From contig NZ_SJSO01000014.1 of NCBI RefSeq assembly GCF_004331735.1, positions 62,001-126,000 of the forward strand: a DNA stretch of 64,000 nt, in the 5' to 3' direction. Numbering within the stretch: the stretch's first letter is position 1; each line of letters starts with the position of its first letter. Below the pieces are notes generated by a model. That model did no database searches. It was not told the origin of the DNA and saw only the letters and a list, made by a program, of their open reading frames with translations. Both the position numbers and the translations under genes were made by a program. Positions 8,121 through 16,938 of the stretch are shown here, one piece after another. The stretch comes from Pedobacter psychrodurus (GTDB lineage Bacteria; Bacteroidota; Bacteroidia; Sphingobacteriales; Sphingobacteriaceae).

Positions 8121-8705
8121 GTGATAAAAAAAATACTCAGTTTTGAGGAAATTTTAAAAGGCTGTGTAAAAAACGACAATGGCTGTAAAGAAATGATGTA
8201 TAAATCATTTTATGGCTATTTAATGGGCATAATTTTAAGGTATACAAAGAACCCTTCGGACAGTGAAGAGCTTGTAAATGACAGCTTTATCAAGATTTTC
8301 AAACATGTTGGTGGCTTCAAAGCACCAAAGAATCCAGAAGAATTACAGCGATCGTTTAAAGGTTGGATTGCCCAGATTGCTTCGCGGACAGCGATAGATA
8401 AAATACGAAGTACGAAAGTTCAATTTTATGTTGATGATTTAGCAGAAAGTGAACATCCGGTTACTCAGGTTTCGATTGCTTCGGAGTTACATGTTAATGA
8501 TATTTTGAATTTACTAAATCACTTACCAGATACGCAGAGACTGGTATTTAACTTATATGAAATTGAGGGTTTTGCCCACGATGAAATTTCGAAGATGTTA
8601 AACATTCCCGAAAGTTCCAGTCGTGTTTACCTTACACGTTCTAAAAATAAGTTACGTACCCTTTACCTAAATACCATGGTTAATTCATACGAAAAAAATG
8701 GATAA
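8121..8705 (+). CDS. ECF-type RNA polymerase sigma factor
   Basis: 194 residues. Region 2 (about 20-95) includes the core segment DSEELVNDSFIKIFKHV, and region 4 (about 125-185) has LPDTQRLVFNLYEIEGFAHDEI with the helix-turn-helix. No extra C-terminal domain. The GTG at 8121 is used because no ATG precedes region 2. The 3' end overlaps the next gene by 8 bp, so the two are translationally coupled. The partner is membrane-bound and probably controls this sigma factor. Targets unknown. Confidence 0.9.
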   Translation: MIKKILSFEEILKGCVKNDNGCKEMMYKSFYGYLMGIILRYTKNPSDSEELVNDSFIKIFKHVGGFKAPKNPEELQRSFKGWIAQIASRTAIDKIRSTKVQFYVDDLAESEHPVTQVSIASELHVNDILNLLNHLPDTQRLVFNLYEIEGFAHDEISKMLNIPESSSRVYLTRSKNKLRTLYLNTMVNSYEKNG

Positions 8706-9918
8706 GGAATTAATTGAGCATATTACCGCACAACTCCAAAACCATGAGGAAACATACCCTAATGGTGCCTGGGAGCGCTTTTCGGAGAAAAAAAATAAGA
8801 AACGAGGCATTGCTTTTTGGCCTTTGTGGGCTGCTGCTGCCTTAATTTTTATCTTCGGAGGTGTATTTTTTATGCAAAACACCATAGATCAGAAAAAAGA
8901 GATTGCGATAACTAAACCTAAAGCCCAGCAAAATCCTGCGGCCGATGGGAATACAAATGCGATTACTGAAACTCAAACCAATCCTACTTCATTAAATAGC
9001 AATGCAACTGCTGCAAATAATTTCGCTGCCAATCGCTCATCCAAAACTACTGAAAGCATAAAACCATTATTAACACAACAGACCAATCATACGTTTATCA
9101 ATCCAACAGAAGAATTAGCTCCTGTAAACAATAATCTTTTGGATAACAAGCTTGCCGGTTTTAACCTTTCAAACCTGAAATCAAAACAGGTTGATATTTT
9201 AACGGAAAAGAAGAAACCTCAACCAATTACGCAAACAAGTTTTGAAAGACTGCTTGCCCACGATAGTTATGCAAATCAGCAAAAATCGCCATCCAAAACA
9301 AACGAAAATTCTAAATGGCAGCCTGATGTGTACGTTGCCCCAGCGATGGGTAATGACAATAAAGTAACCATGAACTATGGCTTTTCTTTATCGTATGCTA
9401 TAGCCAATAAATTATCGATAAGCTCGGGGGTTTCTTATGCTTCTATTAGCACCACCGAATCGTTAAATGCTGCTGCGCCACAAACTTTATCAGGCAAAAA
9501 CCTCGAGTCGGTTGATGCTAAAGTGCGCGGAATTAACGTTCCTTTAGAATTAAAATACAACATAAGTGATAAACTCTACACCAATATAGGGGTTTCTGCA
9601 CTAGCTGTTTTAAACAACTCGCAGCAGAACAACTACATTGTAAACCAGGTGCAGAATTTTTCTTCCACAACAGCAAATGGCTATGCCGATTCGAAGACGA
9701 TGATTGTGAAAGAAAAAACTACTGAACCACAGCCCGAAGCCAATATAGATCCTGATAAATACATCGGATTTTATAATTTCTCGCTCGGTTATAAACAAAA
9801 AATATCCAAAAAGAACAATATTGCCATCGAACCTTTTTTAAGGTTGCCCATGAAAACTTTCTCTAAAGAAAACCTCAATCTCACCAACGGTGGACTGCGT
9901 TTGAAGATTGATTTTTAA
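8698..9918 (+). CDS. Anti-sigma-like membrane protein with barrel-like C-terminus
   Basis: 406 residues in three parts. Residues 1-36 are cytoplasmic and include TYPNGAWERFSE, a short motif seen at the start of proteins that partner ECF sigma factors in this group. Residues 38-59 are one transmembrane helix. Residues 60-200 are a low-complexity Asn/Thr linker. Residues 205-406 alternate polar and hydrophobic residues like an outer-membrane beta-barrel (VYVAPAMGNDNKVTMNYGFS at the start, a final strand ending in LKIDF). The aromatic C-terminal Phe is the usual barrel-assembly signal. An inner-membrane anchor joined to a barrel-like domain is topologically odd. The anti-sigma role is inferred from the 8-bp overlap. 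Confidence 0.7.
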   Translation: MDKELIEHITAQLQNHEETYPNGAWERFSEKKNKKRGIAFWPLWAAAALIFIFGGVFFMQNTIDQKKEIAITKPKAQQNPAADGNTNAITETQTNPTSLNSNATAANNFAANRSSKTTESIKPLLTQQTNHTFINPTEELAPVNNNLLDNKLAGFNLSNLKSKQVDILTEKKKPQPITQTSFERLLAHDSYANQQKSPSKTNENSKWQPDVYVAPAMGNDNKVTMNYGFSLSYAIANKLSISSGVSYASISTTESLNAAAPQTLSGKNLESVDAKVRGINVPLELKYNISDKLYTNIGVSALAVLNNSQQNNYIVNQVQNFSSTTANGYADSKTMIVKEKTTEPQPEANIDPDKYIGFYNFSLGYKQKISKKNNIAIEPFLRLPMKTFSKENLNLTNGGLRLKIDF

Positions 9919-9941
9919 GAAAAAAACACTAAGATATTTAG

Positions 9942-9949
9942 TATATTTG
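9942..9949 (+). promoter_or_regulatory. -7 box (TATATTTG) before the Uma2 gene
   Basis: An exact TAnnTTTG match 14 bp before the ATG, giving a very short leader. No clear -33 element. Confidence 0.4.
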
Positions 9950-9963
9950 GTTAAATACCCAAT

Positions 9964-10593
9964 ATGAAGAATATCAAACCATATCCAAATGAAGATGAAC
10001 TACCTGAAATTAAGACACTTAATGAGGTCGATTTTTCTGCAACTCACAGTTATGCAGATTATTTGCGTTTCGCCTTTGATGAACGTTTAGAAATCATTAA
10101 AGGGCACTTATTTAAAATGAGTCCCGCGCCTTCTAGGATTCATCAAGGAGTTTTAACCAATATTTTCGGACCGATATATAATATTCTGAAAGGAAAACAA
10201 TGTCATGTTTACACTGCACCATTTGATGTTAGATTAGCAAAGAAAACTCAGGATGACAAAGAAGTTTTTACTGTAGTACAACCTGATATTGTGGTGGTTT
10301 GCGATCAAACAAAATTGGATAAACGTGGATGTATTGGTGCACCAGATATTGTGGTTGAAATTTTATCGCCAGGGAATAATAAAAAGGAATTGATCAATAA
10401 ATATGAGGTTTATGAAGAAGCAGGTGTTAAAGAATACTGGATTGTAAGTCCTTCGGAAAAAACATTTTTCAGATATATCCTTGATGATAAGGGCAAGTTT
10501 CAACCAACAAAACTGCTAACCCTTGGCGAAGTAGTAAGTACTTCGATTATGCCAGGATTTTTACTTATTCTGGAAGAGGTTTTTCAAGATTAA
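9964..10593 (+). CDS. Uma2 family (DUF820) endonuclease-fold protein
   Basis: 209 residues of the Uma2 family, a PD-(D/E)xK restriction-endonuclease fold. The active-site series is visible: VQPDIVVVCD (Asp), then PDIVVEILSPG (Glu), then a Lys-rich helix NKYEVYEEAGVKEYWIV. The family is abundant in cyanobacteria and Bacteroidota and its biological role is not established. It has its own -7 box and a strong terminator and so appears monocistronic. Confidence 0.88.
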   Translation: MKNIKPYPNEDELPEIKTLNEVDFSATHSYADYLRFAFDERLEIIKGHLFKMSPAPSRIHQGVLTNIFGPIYNILKGKQCHVYTAPFDVRLAKKTQDDKEVFTVVQPDIVVVCDQTKLDKRGCIGAPDIVVEILSPGNNKKELINKYEVYEEAGVKEYWIVSPSEKTFFRYILDDKGKFQPTKLLTLGEVVSTSIMPGFLLILEEVFQD

Positions 10594-10611
10594 ATCATAG
10601 ATATATTAATG

Positions 10612-10661
10612 AAAGAAGTCAAGTTTAAATAGCAATTTGCTATTTAAAACTTGACTTCTTT
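10612..10661. terminator. Long bidirectional terminator
   Basis: A 24-bp stem with a single bulged A between arms 10612-10635 and 10636-10661, with an A-run on one side and a T-run on the other. It sits between the convergent Uma2 and SlyD-like genes. Confidence 0.85.
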
Positions 10662-10683
10662 AAAAATCGTCTATATCTATTAA

Positions 10684-11190
10684 TTAGTGACCTGAATGAC
10701 CGTCAGCTCCGTGCGCATGACCATGAGCCAGTTCATCTTGAGTGGCTTCACGTACATTTAAAATCACACCGTTAAATACTAAATTTTTACCAGCCATTGG
10801 GTGGTTTAAATCTACTGAGATGGTTTCGTCGTGAACAGCCGTAACACCTGCTCTAAACTGGTTACCATTGTTATCTTGCAATGGAATAACATCACCAACA
10901 TTTGGTAATTCGCCACCAGCTTCAGTAAACATTGTTTTTGGTAAATCGGCAAAAGCACCTGGATCGATATCGCCATAACCATCTGCAGCAGATAGCTCGA
11001 AGCCATATTCATCACCAGTTTTCAAACCGGTTAAATGCTCTTCAAATTTAGGCAACATCATGCCAACGCCATATAAAAATACTAAAGGATTTTCTTCGTC
11101 AGCTTTTTCGACAAAAACTTGTTGTCCTTCTTCGTTAGTAGTATGCAATTCGTAAGTTAACGCTACTACAGAGTTTGGTGAAATATTCAT
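10684..11190 (-). CDS. SlyD-like FKBP-type peptidyl-prolyl isomerase
   Basis: 168 residues. The FKBP half-domains are residues 1-60 and 130-155, with an inserted IF (chaperone) domain at about 65-130, as in SlyD. Recognisable pieces are FLYGVGMMLPKFEEHLTGL and DLNHPMAGKNLVF. The C-terminus GHAHGADGHSGH is His-rich and would bind nickel or other metals, as in SlyD. Cytoplasmic. It starts 10 bp after the stop of the YyaL-type gene, so the two form an operon. Confidence 0.92.
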   Translation of the reverse strand: MNISPNSVVALTYELHTTNEEGQQVFVEKADEENPLVFLYGVGMMLPKFEEHLTGLKTGDEYGFELSAADGYGDIDPGAFADLPKTMFTEAGGELPNVGDVIPLQDNNGNQFRAGVTAVHDETISVDLNHPMAGKNLVFNGVILNVREATQDELAHGHAHGADGHSGH

Positions 11191-11200
11191 TTAAATTAAT

Positions 11201-13210
11201 TTATTGTAAATACTCTAATGCGTCCTCAACAGTGTTAACCGGCAACTGGCATACTTTATTTCGGCAAATATAAACTTTTGTTTCATTGCTTTGCTTACCT
11301 TTTAACAGCGGTAGGTTACTTTTTGTTCCGCCCAATGTAATTTTGTTCGGAATATAATGTCCACTTAATGCTAATTTAACAACATCGCTTTCCAAACCGG
11401 TAATGGCAATTTCGTTTATTCCATAAATTTCGTTCAGTAGCTGAATGGCCCAGTTCGAATAAGCAGAACCATAACTTTTTATCTTAGGATGAACTGCAGC
11501 AAGCATTTCTGCGGCTTTGTCGGCATATTGTTCTACATCAAAAAGTAATCCCAGTTTCTTTAAATTTTGTGCCATGGTAGAGTTTGAAGCCGGAATTACA
11601 TTATCCATTACTTCATGTTTACGGGCAATTAATTCTTCACCCTCTGCAGAGGTGTAGAAAAACATTGGGGAATCTGCATCCGTAAAATTAGTGATCACAT
11701 AATCGGTCAATGATTTGGCCTCTTCTAACCATTTTTCATCAAAATCAGCTTCATACAGGGCTATTAGTGCTTCAATAAAAAAAGCATAATCGTCTAAAAA
11801 GCCTGTAATAGAGGCCTTTCCGTTTTTATAATTGCGGTATAAGCCACCATTTTCTGATTTTAAGTGATTTAAAATAAAATTGGCCGCAGTTGAAGCTTTT
11901 TCATAATATGGTTTATGATTTAACACCTCTGCAGCATCAGCCAAAGCTTTAATCATCATACCATTCCAGGCAGTTAAACATTTATCATCCAAACCCGGAC
12001 GGATCCTTTTGCTCCGAACCGCTAGTAATTTTGCTTTAGCCAACTTTACTTTATCGGAGAGTACTTCTGCTTCCATATCAAATTCTGCAAGCAGATCATC
12101 ATCACTGATGGTTTTACGCAAAATATTGGTTTGTTCTTCTTCCCAGTTACCTTCTTCGGTAATGTTGTAATAAGCGCCGATTAATTGGGCATCTTCTCCT
12201 AAAACCTGATCAAACTCTGCTTTGTCCCAGATGTAAAACTTGCCTTCCACCCCTTCGCTATCTGCATCCAGTGCCGAATAAAACAATCCATCTGCCGAAG
12301 TCATCTCATCAAAAACCCAATTAATGGTTTCAATTACAGTTTGCTTAAACGAATCGAACCCGGTACACTGGTACGCTTCTGCATACAAACTAATCAATTG
12401 TGCATTATCATACAGCATCTTCTCAAAATGTGGCACATGCCATTTATCATCAACCGAATAACGGGCAAAGCCGCCGCCAATCTGATCATAAATCCCGCCA
12501 CGGCTCATTTCTTCGAGGGTATGGCAAACAGCAGTAAAAACTGATTCATCATCTTTTAAAAAGCCATAGCGCAATAAAAAAACCCAATTATTGGGCAATG
12601 GGAATTTTGGTGCACGGTTATAACCGCCGTAACCAATATCGAAATGACGTTTCCAGGGATCGATAATTTCAGTTAAATGTTCATGGGTATATTCTGCTGC
12701 TGTAACCGCAGGGATTATTTTTTCGCTGTCTTTAATGCCCGAAGTTAACCGCTCTGCGTATTGAATGGCCTTATCGGGTTCATTTGCCCAAAGTGCAGCA
12801 ACATTTTCCAGAATATTGATCCAATCATTTTTCCGGAAATAGGTTCCACCATAGATTGGACGTTGATCTGGCAAACAAATACAATTTAAGGGCCAGCCTC
12901 CGCTACCTGTCATGAGTTGGATGGCATACATATAAATCTGATCAATATCCGGACGCTCCTCACGGTCTACCTTGATACAGATAAAATGACGGTTCATCAC
13001 CTCAGCTACTTCATAATTCTCGAAACTTTCGCGCTCCATTACATGGCACCAATGGCAGGCCGAATAACCAATGCTGACCAATATCAGTTTATGCTCCACT
13101 TTGGCTTTTTCTAATGCCTCTATGCCCCATTCGTACCAATTAACAGGATTATGGGCATGTTGCAATAAATATGGCGATGAAGCGTGGATTAAGTTATTGG
13201 TTTCTGACAT
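11201..13210 (-). CDS. YyaL-type thioredoxin-domain protein (DUF255)
   Basis: 669 residues. The N-terminal DUF255 thioredoxin-like domain (about 5-165) has the redox motif CHWC (Cys52 and Cys55). The rest is a six-hairpin (alpha/alpha) barrel resembling N-acylglucosamine 2-epimerases and glycosidases, with FARYSVDDKWHVPHFEKML and DSEGVEGKFYIWD. Length and order match the YyaL/SPATA20 family, which is conserved from bacteria to mammals with no firmly known function. First gene of an operon with the SlyD-like isomerase, which fits a protein-folding or redox role (inference). Confidence 0.92.
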   Translation of the reverse strand: MSETNNLIHASSPYLLQHAHNPVNWYEWGIEALEKAKVEHKLILVSIGYSACHWCHVMERESFENYEVAEVMNRHFICIKVDREERPDIDQIYMYAIQLMTGSGGWPLNCICLPDQRPIYGGTYFRKNDWINILENVAALWANEPDKAIQYAERLTSGIKDSEKIIPAVTAAEYTHEHLTEIIDPWKRHFDIGYGGYNRAPKFPLPNNWVFLLRYGFLKDDESVFTAVCHTLEEMSRGGIYDQIGGGFARYSVDDKWHVPHFEKMLYDNAQLISLYAEAYQCTGFDSFKQTVIETINWVFDEMTSADGLFYSALDADSEGVEGKFYIWDKAEFDQVLGEDAQLIGAYYNITEEGNWEEEQTNILRKTISDDDLLAEFDMEAEVLSDKVKLAKAKLLAVRSKRIRPGLDDKCLTAWNGMMIKALADAAEVLNHKPYYEKASTAANFILNHLKSENGGLYRNYKNGKASITGFLDDYAFFIEALIALYEADFDEKWLEEAKSLTDYVITNFTDADSPMFFYTSAEGEELIARKHEVMDNVIPASNSTMAQNLKKLGLLFDVEQYADKAAEMLAAVHPKIKSYGSAYSNWAIQLLNEIYGINEIAITGLESDVVKLALSGHYIPNKITLGGTKSNLPLLKGKQSNETKVYICRNKVCQLPVNTVEDALEYLQ

Positions 13211-13373
13211 GGTATATGATGTAAAATGTTAGAGGGAAGATGGAATTTAATTTGAGGCGTAAATCTATTAATAATCTACAAACCTGTTTCTATTTAGTTT
13301 TTGTTTTTATACTTTAGTTGGAAATCTATCTGATGAATGAAATTAAACACCAATGAGTTATTTAATCGAAATG

Positions 13374-13388
13374 TGACGCAGTGCGTCA
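13374..13388. promoter_or_regulatory. Perfect 15-bp dyad TGACGCA-G-TGCGTCA
   Basis: A perfect 7-bp inverted repeat around a single G, 80 bp before the dipeptide epimerase gene and in the divergent gap with the YyaL-type gene. The GC-rich arms stand out in AT-rich DNA. It could be an operator; there is no T-run for a terminator. Confidence 0.35.
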
Positions 13389-13467
13389 AGAATTGAGTTG
13401 TACAAACTTTACTCCCCTCGATTAACAAACCTTATACCTTTTACCTTCTACCCTCAACCTTAAAAAA

Positions 13468-14565
13468 ATGAAAATCACCCATACCGAAATATACCGCTTT
13501 AGCATACCAATGGAGCCCTTTGTTATTGCAACAGGAACCATGCATTTTGCCCAGAATGTACTAGTTAGGATTTATACAGACACTGGCATTCACGGAATTG
13601 GCGAGTGCTCCGCTTTCCCGATGATTGTAGGTGAAACTCAGGAAACATGTATTGCGATGGCTAAAGATTTCGCCGCGATTTTAAAGGGTAAAGATCCTTT
13701 AGAGATTCCCGAGCGGATGAACGATTTATTAGGTTATGCAGATCATAACAATACCATTAAAAGTGCTTTTGATATGGCATTATTTGATATTGCCGCCAAA
13801 AACGCCAAATTACCACTGTATAAATTTCTGGGTGGAACCAAACGCACCATAGAAACCGATATGACCATTGGCATCGATACACCAGGGGGAATGGCCACTA
13901 CAGCGTTGAAGTATAAAAACCAGGGTTGTCGCATCCTAAAAATTAAGCTGGGCAAAAAAGTGCATGATGATATAGAAAGGGTTAAACACATCCGCGAAGC
14001 AGTAGGCGAAGATTTGATTTTACGCCTGGATGCCAATCAGGGTTGGAGTTTTGATGATGCTTTATTTGCTTTAGGCGAGTTAGAAAAATACAATATTGAG
14101 TTTTGTGAACAACCCATGCGAACCTGGTACGATGATAAATTACCAGAACTGAATGTAAATTCACCGATTAAATTAATGGCTGATGAAAGCTGCTACAACC
14201 ATCATGATGCCCGTAAATTGATTAATAGCCAGTCTACAACCTATTTAAACATTAAATTTTCGAAATCAGGAGGAATTTTAGAAGCACAAAAAATCCATGA
14301 AGAAGCCTTACAGCGAGGTTTAAAATGCATGATTGGGAGCATGCTCGAAACTCGGATTGCTTTAAGTGCCAACCTACATTTTGCCTTGGCCAGCCCTAAT
14401 GTTGAGTTTTTCGACTTAGATACAGCGCTATTGGGACACTTGGTTGACCCTGTGGTTGGTGGCTTAACATATAACGGCTATTTTCTTGATGTTCCCGAAG
14501 AAATCGGTATCGGTGCAGAAGCTGATGAATTTTTCCTGGAGAAATGTGAAAGCTGGACGGTGTAG
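13468..14565 (+). CDS. Dipeptide epimerase (enolase superfamily)
   Basis: 365 residues. N-terminal capping domain (1-125) and C-terminal barrel. Catalytic residues of the muconate-lactonizing subgroup are visible: KIKLGKK (the KxK base), LRLDANQGW, EFCEQPM and MADES (three metal ligands), and NIKFSKSGG (the second Lys base). This pattern fits L-Ala-D/L-Glu epimerases, which act on murein peptides during cell-wall recycling. The exact dipeptide is not decided by sequence. A GH25 lysozyme gene lies convergently next to it, which fits a peptidoglycan theme. Confidence 0.88.
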   Translation: MKITHTEIYRFSIPMEPFVIATGTMHFAQNVLVRIYTDTGIHGIGECSAFPMIVGETQETCIAMAKDFAAILKGKDPLEIPERMNDLLGYADHNNTIKSAFDMALFDIAAKNAKLPLYKFLGGTKRTIETDMTIGIDTPGGMATTALKYKNQGCRILKIKLGKKVHDDIERVKHIREAVGEDLILRLDANQGWSFDDALFALGELEKYNIEFCEQPMRTWYDDKLPELNVNSPIKLMADESCYNHHDARKLINSQSTTYLNIKFSKSGGILEAQKIHEEALQRGLKCMIGSMLETRIALSANLHFALASPNVEFFDLDTALLGHLVDPVVGGLTYNGYFLDVPEEIGIGAEADEFFLEKCESWTV

Positions 14566-14633
14566 CTGTAATAGTTTGGAGTTGAGCGTTTGGCGTTTGG
14601 AGTCGATTATCCGATTTAAACAATTAACCTTAA

Positions 14634-15551
14634 CTAACGAACCAACATTTGATCTAAAGCCAAACTATCACCATTAAAAGCATTAAAATCAACTACATGG
14701 CCAATGCCATTAATTTTGGCCTTGTCAGAATGTTGCCAAAATTTCCAGCGGCTTTTATCTATCCTTAACTTTGGCTGATAATAATGGGCAATCCACAGGG
14801 GATAATCATCAAAATGATCGGCTAAATAATCTTCGTAAAATTTAAGCCCCGTATAAACAATTGGTCTTACTTTGGTTTTCATTTCTACATAATTTAGAAA
14901 ATCAGAAAGTTCTGCCCTCATTTTTAGCGGTGAAACGCCATCTAAAGATTCAATATCTACAACGGGTGGCAAATCACCTTTCTCAATATGTACCACTTGT
15001 AAGAAAAATTTAGCCTGCGTTTTACCATCCTTTTTAGGCCTGAAGAAGTGATAAGCACCGCAAATAATCCCTGCTTTTGGTGCCTCTCGCCAGTTGCGTT
15101 GAAAATATGGATCAACGAGCATCAGTCCTTCGGTAGCTTTGATAAAAGCAAAACGGATACTGACCTCATCCTCTTTCATTTCCTTTACTTTTTGCCAGTT
15201 TATTTTGCCTTGGTAATAAGAAACATCGATACCATGAATGGTATATTTTTTAGGAATTTTGATATTAAAACTCTCGTAAGTTCTGTAATTAGGGTCTTGC
15301 CCCCAGTCTTTAACCCACCGCCAGGTAGCTACAAAGCCCTTTAATACATAGCCGTAATAAAATGGAGAGAGTAAAATCAACAACAAACCTGCAATAGCCA
15401 ATTTAAGCTGAACGGAAAGCACAGCTTTCTTTTCTCTGCCTGTTGTAGGTTTTCTGGTTACAGGTTTCTTAGCAGCAGGTTTTCTGGCAACTGGGCTTTT
15501 GTTTATTGGGGTTCTTTTCTCTGGCGGCATTTGATCGGTTTCCGGATGCAA
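14634..15551 (-). CDS. GH25 family lysozyme, membrane-anchored
   Basis: 305 residues. A Lys/Pro-rich cytoplasmic tail (1-45) with KPAAKKPVTRKP-type repeats precedes one transmembrane helix (about 50-70). The catalytic domain (103-305) is exposed to the periplasm. GH25 motifs: HGIDVSYYQGKINW (Asp109), the FIKATEG strand, and PPVVDIESL with Asp199 and Glu201 as the DxE pair. GH25 enzymes cleave the beta-1,4 link between N-acetylmuramate and N-acetylglucosamine. The ATG at 15551 is used; one at 15530 is possible. Confidence 0.9.
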   Translation of the reverse strand: MHPETDQMPPEKRTPINKSPVARKPAAKKPVTRKPTTGREKKAVLSVQLKLAIAGLLLILLSPFYYGYVLKGFVATWRWVKDWGQDPNYRTYESFNIKIPKKYTIHGIDVSYYQGKINWQKVKEMKEDEVSIRFAFIKATEGLMLVDPYFQRNWREAPKAGIICGAYHFFRPKKDGKTQAKFFLQVVHIEKGDLPPVVDIESLDGVSPLKMRAELSDFLNYVEMKTKVRPIVYTGLKFYEDYLADHFDDYPLWIAHYYQPKLRIDKSRWKFWQHSDKAKINGIGHVVDFNAFNGDSLALDQMLVR

Positions 15552-15670
15552 ATTTGTGAAAAATTATGGGATATTTTTTGTTCATCTTTTTTAGCTTAAT
15601 AAGCGGATATTGAATTCAGATGATTAAATAATATCTGGCTTTTGGTATTTTTACGACATCTAAATACACC

Positions 15671-16918
15671 ATGTTCAAACTTATTTTCAATACCTATAAA
15701 ACATCTTTCAGCGGATTAAGCAGAGAAACCTGGCTTTTAAGCATTGTAATGATGTTTAACAGATGTGGGAGCATGGCTGTTCCGTTTATGGGCTTATACG
15801 TTACCCAAAGTTTACATCGCTCGGAAATGGACGCGGGTTTAATTATCACCTTATTTGGTGCAGGTTCAATTCTGGGCTCAGCAACAGGAGGAAAATTAAC
15901 CGATATGATTGGTTTCCGTCCTGTACAAATCCTTTCTTCGATAGTAGGTGGTTTACTTTTCATCCTCTTTTCTACCATTACCCATTTTTATAGCTTATGC
16001 ATTTTAACTGTTGTCATCAGCTTTTTTTCTGAGGCATTCCGCCCAGCAAATTTTACAGCTGTTGCTCACTACGCTGCAGAAGGCACTATAACAAGATCAT
16101 ATTCTTTAAATAGATTGGCAGTAAACATCGGTTGGTCAGTAGGCATTAGCTTGGCAGGAATAATCGCTTCAATTAATTATAAGCTTTTGTTTATTGTTGA
16201 AGGTGGGGTAAGCATTATTGTTGGTTTATTAATCCTGTCGTTTTTACCGCAAGTGAAAGATTTTATTAAAAAGGCCAAAGAAAATGCCAGTAACATGATC
16301 ATTATGAAACCGTGGGAAGATATCTTCTATGTAAAATTCATTCTACTCACTACTGCTTTTATTACCTGCGCCTTTTTAATGTTTAGGGTTGTTCCGGTAT
16401 TTTTTAAAGAACAATGGCATATTGATGAGTTTCAAATCGGAATTATTATAGGCCTTAATGGAGCCCTAATCGCTTTGTTTGAAATGATCATGATTAATAA
16501 GATTGAAGCAAAAAGATCACCAATGTTTTTTATCATTGTTGGTGCAGTTCTTTTTGCAATTTCGTATATTATATTAAGTGCCCCGGTTAGTTTCCATATT
16601 GTTGCAGCAGTACTTACTATTGTAGTTTTTACCTGCGGAGAGATGCTCACTTTACCTTTTATAAACACCATCGTTATTAGTAGAAGTAACGAGCACAACA
16701 GGGGCTTATATGCAGCAGGCTATACTTTGAGCTGGTCGTGCGCGCAGGTTATTGGCCCATTGTTTGGATTCTTTATTGCCAAAAACTTAGGTTACAACTG
16801 GCTTTGGCTAGGCCTTGCCGGAATGCTTTTATTATGCACCTGGGGTTTTAATACACTTAATAAAAAGCAGACAAAAACTGTTTTAGAAAAAAGTGAAGGT
16901 CAGCTGGAAATTGAATAA
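15671..16918 (+). CDS. MFS transporter
   Basis: 415 residues with about 12 hydrophobic segments. The MFS motif between helices 2 and 3 is present as GGKLTDMIGFRPV (near residue 75). The central loop near residues 195-210 is Lys-rich. The family fits drug/proton antiporters of the MdtH or YfcJ type, but the substrate cannot be told. Promoter region is short (about 115 bp) between divergent genes. Confidence 0.88.
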   Translation: MFKLIFNTYKTSFSGLSRETWLLSIVMMFNRCGSMAVPFMGLYVTQSLHRSEMDAGLIITLFGAGSILGSATGGKLTDMIGFRPVQILSSIVGGLLFILFSTITHFYSLCILTVVISFFSEAFRPANFTAVAHYAAEGTITRSYSLNRLAVNIGWSVGISLAGIIASINYKLLFIVEGGVSIIVGLLILSFLPQVKDFIKKAKENASNMIIMKPWEDIFYVKFILLTTAFITCAFLMFRVVPVFFKEQWHIDEFQIGIIIGLNGALIALFEMIMINKIEAKRSPMFFIIVGAVLFAISYIILSAPVSFHIVAAVLTIVVFTCGEMLTLPFINTIVISRSNEHNRGLYAAGYTLSWSCAQVIGPLFGFFIAKNLGYNWLWLGLAGMLLLCTWGFNTLNKKQTKTVLEKSEGQLEIE

Positions 16919-16938
16919 AATCTCCAGCCGAACAGCAA

